Assembly: GCA_031256035.1 (NCBI GenBank) | Contig: JAIRRJ010000087.1 | Coordinates: 81,434 to 145,433 of the forward strand | Source: Treponema sp. | GTDB lineage: Bacteria; Spirochaetota; Spirochaetia; Treponematales; Breznakiellaceae | DNA: 64,000 nt | Direction of reading: 5' to 3' | Shown: positions 7,275-16,400 of the stretch, in pieces | Numbering within the stretch: the stretch's first letter is position 1 | Layout: each line of letters begins with the position of its first letter | Translations under genes and position numbers: made by a program | Notes under the pieces: generated by a model | The model's database searches: none | The model's input: only the letters and a program-made list of their open reading frames with translations | What the model was told of the DNA's origin: nothing

Positions 7275-9623
7275 ATGAGTGATTATCCCACTTACCTTGA
7301 AGTCCTCAACCCTGAGCAGCGGCAGGCGGTACTGCATACCGGGAAACCGTTGTTGATACTTGCCGGCGCGGGTTCGGGCAAGACGAGAGTGATCACCACA
7401 AAGATCGCGTGGTTTATCCGTGAGCGCGGCGTTGATCCCCGCTCAATACTGGCGGTTACATTTACCAACAAGGCGGCGCGGGAAATGGCGACAAGGGCGC
7501 GGCAGATTGATGAGCGGGCAGGGGACGCCATGCTACGGACTTTTCACTCATTCGGCGCGTGGTTTTTGCGGCGCAACGGCAGTCTTGCCGGTCTTGATTC
7601 GGGATTTGTTATTTATGATGATGATGATGTCGTTTCCCTCCTTTCTACAATTATGGAAAACTCTCCGAAGGCCGAAGTGAAAGAGTGCGCATACAATATT
7701 TCCCGTGCGAAGGATTATTTTTTTGACCCTGATGATCCGCAGCTTATAAAAATCGACACCCGGAAAAAATTCCGTGAGATTTACGCGCGTTACGAGCAGC
7801 GCATGGCGGAGATTGGCAATGTTGATTTTGGGGATTTAATCAAAAAACCTGTGGAGATTCTTCGCAGTCAGCCGGAAGTGGCGCGGCGTTTTCGCGAGCG
7901 ATTTTCGGTGATAATGGTGGACGAGTATCAGGACGCAAATGTGGCGCAGTTCCGCCTGCTCAAGGAATTGTGCGGCGCGGAGACTTATGTGTGCGTGGTA
8001 GGTGACGATGATCAATCGATCTACCGTTTTCGCGGCGCGGAAGTAAAAAACATTCTTGAGTTTCCCGACCGATTTTCCGGTGCGGACATTATCCGCCTTG
8101 AACGGAATTACCGCTCCACAGCTCCCATTCTGAAAGCGGCATCTTCTGTGGTGAATTGTAACAACGATCGTTTGGGGAAGACCCTCCGCGCCGAAAAGGG
8201 GGACGGCCCTCTGCCGGTTCTCGCCTACCTGCCGGATCAGGAGCATGAAGCGTCCTTCTGCGCTGAGAAAATAGAAAAGTCGGTAAAGAGTGAAAAGGCG
8301 AAGTGGTCTGACTGGGCGGTGCTTTACCGCACAAATGCCCAGTCTTTGGGATTTGAAACCCTGTTTTTGCGCAGGGGAATTCCCTACCGTGTAGTAGGTT
8401 CACTTAAATTTTACGAGCGTGAGGAAATAAAAGACGCTCTCGCGCTTTTGTCGTTCCTGATAAATCCCCGTGATGAAGTCGCTTTCCGCCGCGTGGTGAA
8501 TAAGCCGACAAGGGGCGTGGGGCCGGTAACAGTGGACAAAATTGTCGAAGCATCGGCAAATGAAGGCGGCGATTTACTGAAAACAGGCTACAAGATGGAA
8601 TTGGCGGCAAAAGCGCGTTCAGGGCTGAACGAATTTTTCAAGGTGATTGAAAACGCGCAGTCGTTACTTGACAAGGCAGACGGCGCAGTTGCAGAACCTA
8701 CCGCCGAGCCGCGAAGCGACGAAGGTTCCCCTCCGGATAACAAAGTGAAAAAATCCGGCGGCAAAAAAGGCAAGACGAAAAAACACGAAGAACTGGTTTC
8801 CGGCGAAGGGCTTTCGGTTTGCGTTACGCAAATTGTCAAAGATTCAGGGATTGCTGAATATCACAGGACGCAGGATGAAGTTACAGCTAACCAGCGGCTT
8901 AACAATTTGCAGGAACTGGTAAACGCGGCAAGTTTGTACGCACAGAGCCGCGAGGGGCTTTTGGAATTTCTTGAACATATTGAACTTGACCGTTCTATCG
9001 ATGATCGCGCGAATGCATCCGCGGACACATCCGGCGATCCCGAAAACTCGGTAACGCTTATCACTTTTCACAATACCAAGGGGCTGGAATTCCGGCGGGT
9101 AATAATGACCGGGCTTGAACAGGGCGTTTTCCCCAGAGACGGCAAAAACGGCGAAGAAATGGAAGAGGAGCGCAGGCTCTTTTATGTGGGAGCTACAAGG
9201 GCTATGGACGAACTCTATCTGACATCCTGCGCCGTGCGCCGGATGTACGGGAGGACAATGCCGTCAAACCCGTCTGTTTTTTTGCGGGAAATTGACAGAA
9301 GTTGTCTGCGGATAACCGGTGAAAAATCTTATGGTTACGGAACCGGGCAAAGGCCGCCCTGGGAACAGAATTCGGATACATCCGGCGCAACATACAGCCG
9401 TTATGCACAAACATCACAGAGAGAAAATGATGCCGAAAAAAAAGCCGGCTGGCGGCGCGGGCAGCGGCTTTTCCATGATGATCACGGTTACGGGGCGGTG
9501 ATGGAAGTAAGAGACAGCGAAGACGGACCAATAGTGCGCGTCCGTTTTGACACCGGAAGGGAAACGCGCTTTTTAAGCGAGCATCAGGGCAGGGCTTATG
9601 AAAAAATGGGAGATGATGTTTGA
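7275..9623 (+). CDS. pcrA: UvrD/PcrA/Rep-family ATP-dependent 3'-5' DNA helicase
   Basis: Superfamily 1A helicase for DNA repair and replication restart. Walker A is LAGAGSGKTR (residues ~29-38), motif Ia AVTFTNKAAREM, motif II VDEYQDAN, motif III GDDDQSIYRFRGA, motif IV LERNYRST, motif V ITFHNTKGLEF and motif VI FYVGATRAMDELYL. The C-terminal ~60 residues (GQRLFHDDHGYGAVMEV) form the Tudor-like domain of PcrA that contacts RNA polymerase. Length 782 residues is usual. A low-complexity Ala/Pro- then Lys-rich insertion (residues ~470-510, AEPRSDEGSPPDNK and KKSGGKKGKTKK) interrupts the 2B region and may derive from a dispersed repeat. It is convergent with the lipoprotein gene, with a hairpin between. 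Confidence 0.95.
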   Translation: MSDYPTYLEVLNPEQRQAVLHTGKPLLILAGAGSGKTRVITTKIAWFIRERGVDPRSILAVTFTNKAAREMATRARQIDERAGDAMLRTFHSFGAWFLRRNGSLAGLDSGFVIYDDDDVVSLLSTIMENSPKAEVKECAYNISRAKDYFFDPDDPQLIKIDTRKKFREIYARYEQRMAEIGNVDFGDLIKKPVEILRSQPEVARRFRERFSVIMVDEYQDANVAQFRLLKELCGAETYVCVVGDDDQSIYRFRGAEVKNILEFPDRFSGADIIRLERNYRSTAPILKAASSVVNCNNDRLGKTLRAEKGDGPLPVLAYLPDQEHEASFCAEKIEKSVKSEKAKWSDWAVLYRTNAQSLGFETLFLRRGIPYRVVGSLKFYEREEIKDALALLSFLINPRDEVAFRRVVNKPTRGVGPVTVDKIVEASANEGGDLLKTGYKMELAAKARSGLNEFFKVIENAQSLLDKADGAVAEPTAEPRSDEGSPPDNKVKKSGGKKGKTKKHEELVSGEGLSVCVTQIVKDSGIAEYHRTQDEVTANQRLNNLQELVNAASLYAQSREGLLEFLEHIELDRSIDDRANASADTSGDPENSVTLITFHNTKGLEFRRVIMTGLEQGVFPRDGKNGEEMEEERRLFYVGATRAMDELYLTSCAVRRMYGRTMPSNPSVFLREIDRSCLRITGEKSYGYGTGQRPPWEQNSDTSGATYSRYAQTSQRENDAEKKAGWRRGQRLFHDDHGYGAVMEVRDSEDGPIVRVRFDTGRETRFLSEHQGRAYEKMGDDV

Positions 9624-9638
9624 GTTGGAATCGGAATT

Positions 9639-9669
9639 TACCGGAGCGGCACAAGCTGCCGCCCCGGTA
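9639..9669. terminator. Bidirectional hairpin between pcrA and the lipoprotein gene
   Basis: TACCGG-a-GCGGC, a 7-base loop, then GCCGC-c-CCGGTA. A strong stem exactly between two convergent stops; there is no long T run on either side. Confidence 0.6.
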
Positions 9670-9680
9670 TGAAATCAGGG

Positions 9681-10493
9681 TCATAAACCAAAGATGTATT
9701 TCTCTATTAGTTCAGGATTCGTTGCCACATCCAGCCCTGTAAGATTTTCCCGCGCCAGATCGGGTACTATTTCAAAATAACCATAATCCTTCCACTTATT
9801 CACGTTACCTGGATTATGAATTATCGAATAAACATTCCGCACATACAGGTTGTTGGTTCTGTTAGGCTCTTTTATGGTAACCATCCTTTGCAGTTCCTCT
9901 GACAGAATCGTGTCGTTAATGGGCCTTTTGGTAAACCCCTCTTCGCCTATATCGTCAATCCTGATAAAATCAACGGTATACGGGCGTTCCACAAAAAACA
10001 TCCCTTTATTGATGCGCCAATCCTTTGTTCTGTCCGTAACAATTGCATAAATGGTAATACAGACCATGCCGTTGACTACTTCCCAGATCCCGACTGCTTT
10101 GTCAAAATAGGTTTCATCTGCGCTGTCAATTTGAATGCGGACAAGTCCATAACTTAAAATGAAAAGATTATTGGGGAAAAATGAATAAGAACTACTTGCT
10201 ATTTGCATACCCCATGTTGCATTCATCCACACCCCCAACAGCCTGGATTCATTGTGCGGTAAAGCGTACTGCGCTTCAAATTCTTTAAATTCTTCCCAAA
10301 AATATGTACCTATTGGAATGTCGAACACAGAAAAAGATTCTTTGAATTCAGCTCGAAATTCTTCAAAGGTGTAGCCTCCATTCTCCTGCTCCAGCCCGGC
10401 GTTATTTTCGATAACGGCATTCCCGTCCTTTCCCTTCGCTTTGCACGAAACGCACAATAATGAAAGAATGACAAGCAATAAAATCTTTCTCAT
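9681..10493 (-). CDS. Lipoprotein, last gene of the giant-protein operon
   Basis: A 270-residue lipoprotein of unknown function with signal MRKILLLVILSLLCVSC and a spirochaetal lipobox (VSC). The mature part starts with a polar linker and has a beta-rich middle with GVWMNATWGM, SFFPNNLFILSYG and GIWEVVNGMVCI, reminiscent of small lipocalin-like or META-like lipoproteins common in treponemes. AAGGAGG sits inside the last codons of the giant gene and the ATG is two bases after its stop, so the two are translationally linked. Because the giant protein ends in a possible cell-wall amidase domain, an envelope-located immunity or inhibitor role is one hypothesis; nothing in the sequence proves it. 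Confidence 0.8.
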   Translation of the reverse strand: MRKILLLVILSLLCVSCKAKGKDGNAVIENNAGLEQENGGYTFEEFRAEFKESFSVFDIPIGTYFWEEFKEFEAQYALPHNESRLLGVWMNATWGMQIASSSYSFFPNNLFILSYGLVRIQIDSADETYFDKAVGIWEVVNGMVCITIYAIVTDRTKDWRINKGMFFVERPYTVDFIRIDDIGEEGFTKRPINDTILSEELQRMVTIKEPNRTNNLYVRNVYSIIHNPGNVNKWKDYGYFEIVPDLARENLTGLDVATNPELIEKYIFGL

Positions 10494-10495
10494 AC

Positions 10496-13400
10496 CTACC
10501 TCCTTACCCTGAAAAAAAACATAGATTCATTTAATTGTTTTCTGCGTTCTTCAGGTATAGTCCACTTCGTTGTTGTAAAGCTAGTGCAGGAAGCCCCCGG
10601 GAACGCACCTGCATGGAGAACAGCCAATTCATAAGCGGGCAACTGCGATGCCATCATTCCCTGATAACGCTGCTTCCCATCAGGAGTCCAGCCCTTCATT
10701 TCTGGAAAAGTGCCTAATTTCAAATCTTCTCTGGGTACAACGAGCGCTATATGCCCCGGATTTCCATCTTTTCCCTGGACTATCTGAACAACCATATCTC
10801 CGTTTTTAACCATTTCATTTATATGCAATAAGTTGTTGGCGTCAGGAACTGGTATCGGTTCCAGATTATTGTTGCGTAGGAGAAAATCATACAATTGTTT
10901 TGTATCCCCATTCCACCCATTGAAGATGGTATTATATGCGCCATCTTCATTAAGATATTGTTTATTCATGGCAATAAAAAATGTGAGACATTTATATAGT
11001 ATATCACCATTTGGTAAAGTTTCAGGTAAATATGGTTTTCTTGTTTCAGGGTCCGTTATCAGATCATATATTGCTTTTATAGCGCCTTCAGGACATTCAA
11101 CGTACGGGTTCCAATTTTCAAAGCTTTCTCCTACCAGTGTTGTTCCTGAATCGTCCACAGGAGAGTTTTGAACAAGAGAACGCCACGATTGTGCAATCCC
11201 CTCAAGGAATTCCTCCGGAGTCTTTGTTGATTCCTGTTCACGGACAAGAGGAACATTGGGTATATATTTCTCTTTGTCATTTTCATGCTGTAATTCGGGT
11301 GCAGATGTCATGTCATCCATTTGTTGAACCACACCATCTCTATTCAACTCCATATTGCTCTCTTGTTGAACCACGTCATCTTTACTATACTCCAAATTGA
11401 CCTCAGGTGTATCCCACTCCGGGTTACCAATGTCAGGCTCGTATTGGGACAGCGATGCATATAATTCATTCAACATATCAAGATAGAGACTATGCGTGGA
11501 TTTCACGATTTCGTTATTTCGGTTCCATGCCATAGCTCCTTTGACAATGTTTATCAAATTATCAATGCTGACGTTTGCGCCGCCCGTACCGATGTTCATT
11601 GACGCGCCGTCGTGGCCAAGGTGCAATTCAAGTAACCCGCTTTTCATTTCTCCGCCGGTAAACAGGCTGAGATTGAGTACATTTAATGTAAAATCACCTC
11701 CCATGGCGTAGTTTACTCCCTGTCCCACCAAAGAACCTGCCAGTTCATTAAACTTTGAAATATTTTCCTTTTCCATTTCGGTTAATAGCAGTGACAACTT
11801 TTCCTCGTTTATGCCGCTGTTGATGGCTTTCAGGGTTCCGCTGGTTAATGCAGTTGCCATGGATGTCAATGCGCCTGATACTATACTGTCAGCATTAAAA
11901 ACTTTTGTAGAATAACCCCAGCCATCATCTCGGTTGTAGGTAATTCCGCTGAAGGCGCTGGTAGCCAAAGTTGTTGTAATTGACTGAACTCCTGCCATTG
12001 CGGTTTGCGCTGCAATTATACCTGCTGTGCTGTTTCCAACTTTGTTCATGACAGTATCGGTAAGTCCCCGCCAGACAGTATCACCATTACTAATGCCATT
12101 GAATAATCCAGAACTAAAGCTGCTTACAGTATTGATTGTCAGTGCCTTGCCTAAGTTAAACGCTGCTTCATCAATGGTTTTATAACCAAATCCGAAATCA
12201 AGAGCCGCAAACACTAAATCGCCGGCGGTACTCATACGTATCCCCTGAACTATCGTTCCAAGTGCAATTGCTCCGCTGCCGCCGGTAATGACTGAGGCTG
12301 CTATTGCTCCGGCAATTTGAACTGTTGAACGGATTGTTGGCGCCTTAAAAAAACTGTCCCGGTCATCCCACATCGGTTTGTCCCAGAAGGGCAAACCGAG
12401 TTCAGCATTACCTCTTGAATCAGTTACTAACCAATAGGTATATTCAGTGATTAGACGTCCGATTTCTCCTTTGCCCTCGTCATAGAACATCGAATCTCTG
12501 GAACTGTCCATCTCTTCACTGGGTTTCATCGCAGGACTGTATCCAAGATGAACTCCGAATTTTCCGGGAGACTGTTCCCGTTCTTCTTTTATTCCCTTTT
12601 TCTTTATTTTTATTGGGTCTTTACCAATGCCGAATGTTTCTTTTACGATGTCTTCAATTTCAGAAAATGCATTTTCTATTAAACCTATCACTGCCAAAGA
12701 GTTCAAAGTTGCAAGATAATTTTCGTCAAGATTTGTTTTCAGCGTTACCTTTTCCATCCGGTAATCTCTGTATCCGTTTATTTTTTTTGTTTCAGAGACT
12801 ACGGGTTGAAAGAGGGTAGAACCCATTATTATGTCTTTTACATAATCTTTTCCGCTTCTTCTCCAAAGTCCGTTTAAGATAAATGTGTCATCCATATTTT
12901 CCCGAAAACCATTGTTTGCCGATTCAACATTGCTGGCAAGATTCTTCATCGCTTCATCTACAGCATTGCCGGCGCTTCTGGCCAGTTTTCTGGATTCTCT
13001 TTCAGCAATTTCAGCGTTGGTCTTTCTCGCCAGATCAGAAGCGGCGGCTTTTACAAGGGCGGCATCACCTGTAAAGACACCTCCCATTCCCCGCCTTACA
13101 AGGGGAGACGGGGTAACATTATTTAACGAGCCGAAAGCGCCGGCCATATTGACAATTCCCGAAGCCTGCAAAAGGCCGGACATCAAATCATCCGCAACAG
13201 GTGCGGCATTTCGTATGCCAAATGGTTCTCTGGTGTCCATGAACCGCGCCAGCCGTTCTCCCTCTGTTCCTACAAGTAACAGAAAGGATTCCGCGGATGC
13301 CTGATTGGCTGCTTCCGCAGCCTGTTCCAGCCATTTCTCTTTGTCCTCAAGACCCGCTAAATACGCTTCAGCCCATTCATCACTGACGCGGTTATATTCA

Positions 13401-16400
13401 TTTTGGAAATTGATGTTCCACTGTTTGTAGGCATCTTCCATTTTTTTGATGCCGGCACTCCAGTCCATCCTGCCGGCTTCAAGTAAATTAGCCGCAGAAT
13501 TCCGCCATTCAAGATGTTTTTCTCTTATATCCTGACGCATCTGATTCCATTCAATCTCTCTCGCCGCAAATTCAGCCATGTATCTGTTTTCCAGAGTGTT
13601 GGCTGTCATTAATATTATTTCATTCCCAAGCAGATAATACTCTTTGTAGAAATTGTTATCACTGTTTACATACAATGAAAAATTATCCAACAAAGTTTTT
13701 TGAATATTCCCAAAATGATTTTTCCATGCCGGAGCATTTTGTCCGAAAGCTTTCTCTGCCGCATTTCGCAGAGTCTCAATGCTGATGGTTCCTGCAATAT
13801 AGCCTTCTACAGCTTTATGATATTCGATTTCATTCTGCTGCCGGATTTCTTCGTCTTCAAGATATTGTTTTTCCAATGCGTTTTTACTCTTCCTTTCCTG
13901 TTCATCCGCCCATTTAATCAGGCTGTCAAGCGCGGCATATACGGTTTGATGGGTTCCGTTGTTTTCGCTTTGCATTTTGTCCCAGAATGTTTTGAGGGTT
14001 GCAATATCCCTGGAGTTTATTGTTCTGGTCTGTCTCAGAGCAGCGTTGATTTCATTCCATCCAACGCTTTGTCCGGCTTCTTTTTTCCCCTCAAGAATAT
14101 CAAGAGCATTGCAGGATTTTATATACTCAGAAGCATTTTTTTTGATTGTATCCAGGTTATTAATTAATCCGCTTTGCCATTTTAAAACAGAAGAAAAAGC
14201 TTCAGAAAAGCCGGGACTAATTCGGGATAAAGCGCTCTTGTTAATATCTCTCATTTCAAAATATAGTAAATTTGGAAGAAGCCACCATTCATCCACTTTT
14301 TTTTGTGCCAGTTTATATTTGTCATTTACGTAGCTGTGAGCAACAGAGTATACATCGAAAGTATGCATTAATGAAAACCCCTTGATATAATCGTTGCATT
14401 TGCCTGACAATGTTAATATTACATAGAATTCAAGATCAGCTTTTTCTTCTTTGCTCAGCCCGTCCCATGCCCAGCGATATAGCGTGTCATAGTTGCTTAA
14501 TACAAAATCATTTACGGCACTGTACAGGCTTTCAGGGGGGTCGAATAATTCTCCTTTTACTGTAACTACACCCCATGAACCGTCTTTCTTCATCTGTCCC
14601 AATCCCGAATAGCAATTTTTCAAAAAATTGATATCTGAATTGGCTTTTATCAATGAACTCAAAAGATAATCTCTTGCATAGCTCCATTGTTTGAATTTAC
14701 TGTAATCCGTAAAATAGCCGGTCATTCTTTGACTTAATTCTCTTAGAGCTTCATCAAACAAGCTGATTTCATTTCTCTCGCCATTCGGCATTACGGTTTT
14801 ATTGAAATATTCATCAAGAGTTTTAGCGCTGGAAGCGTTAACCCCCGTAATCCTCATTGAATCATCTTTTGAAAAAGCAAGACGTCCATCCTTTACAGTA
14901 ATGATGTCTTTTACTGTCCATGATGCTCTGGAACCGGGAGATGTGTAGTTTGAATATTTTTGATCTACTCCTCCAAGATTATAGAGAGAATGTTCATATT
15001 GAGCTAATATTTTTTCATTGTTGATTAGTTCCTTTTCAGTTGCTGATAATACAGCCTCCAGAGCTTCAAGTGTCAGCAGTTTCCTTTGAAAACTTTTTTC
15101 ATATTCAGAAAACAGCGCATTATATTCAGCGTTAACATAAGGGCGTTTTTTTTCATTGTTGTAGATGTCAGAAAGTACAGTGAGAACCATTTTGGCTTTT
15201 TCGAGTTTATTCCTGCAGTAATCGGGATCAACTTCATTGATGCTTAAGTAAGCAGTGCTTGCCCATCTTCGGATCGCGTCCTGTAACTCATATTCAAACC
15301 GCGCTTTTTCCATATCTTCATATTTTTTCTTGAGTATGCTGTATTGATTATCATACTTATTACTGCTGTCAAGAAAATTTTCTGCCTCTTTTAAGTATTC
15401 ATCCGTTAATGCTTTATGAATACTTTCCTGGGTTTTCAGAATATCATACTGGCTGTCAAGTTTCTTTTTGGCTTCCGCCGCAGACATCCTGGAAATTTCC
15501 AATGCGCCGCCGAGTCGTGATATTTCGCCGTATTCGGATTTTAGTATGTATAAATAACGCTCGTTTCTCGAGACTTCATCCCTGTAGAAATCATAAAATT
15601 GTTTTGCTGTTCCATCAGCAATTATGTTGTCTCTTTGTGAAAACAGTTCAATTGCATCATTCAGGCAGTTGGAAAAATAAACGGCAGAATCCAGTGCATC
15701 CAGCATCATGCCTTCTTTCCATGAAGACGCAGAAATTATCGCACGATCATATACTTCAAGGTTTTCGCGAGTCAAATGACTGCGCCAATGTTTTTCCTTG
15801 CCCCAAATATTCATTTCATCGCCGCATTTATCCCATGCCCCGGTGATTTGAAGCCTACAGTTAATCAGATTAACCTTTTTAATTATTTCCGTGAAAGAAT
15901 CATTGATTTTCGCAATTTCATCATCGTCCAAATAATTCAGTGAATTGGCATAATCAGATAAATCTTTCCATTCCGTCATCAATCCTTCATATTCAAGTTC
16001 AAGCGCCTTAACATCAAATGATACATTCAAATTGTAGAAAAACGCATAAGCTCCAATGTATTCAATGACGGCTCTTTTCCAATTAATGAGTTCATTTTCA
16101 AACCATTCAGGAATCAGCAGAAAGCAGTTTTCAAATTCAAGCAGAAATTGCGCCGCATTTTGAATGAAATCACCGGATTTATACAGAATTGATTCACAGA
16201 TGGTTTGAGGCTTGGGCAGCAAAAAATTAGTCGAATCAAGATCATAATTGTCGTATAAATTTTTTAGGGAATCAAGAGAGTTCTGCCAAATCTCATTTTG
16301 TCCGAATGAACTGATAGCGGCATAGTTATTGTATAAATTAAGCAGTCCCAGACAGAGATAATAATCATTTATATAATCTGTCAAATATTTTTCTGATTCC

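Noticed and set aside
13079..13113. Frameshift or gene break in the giant gene at the palindrome
   Set aside because: The frame stays open through the element and both sides look like one protein.
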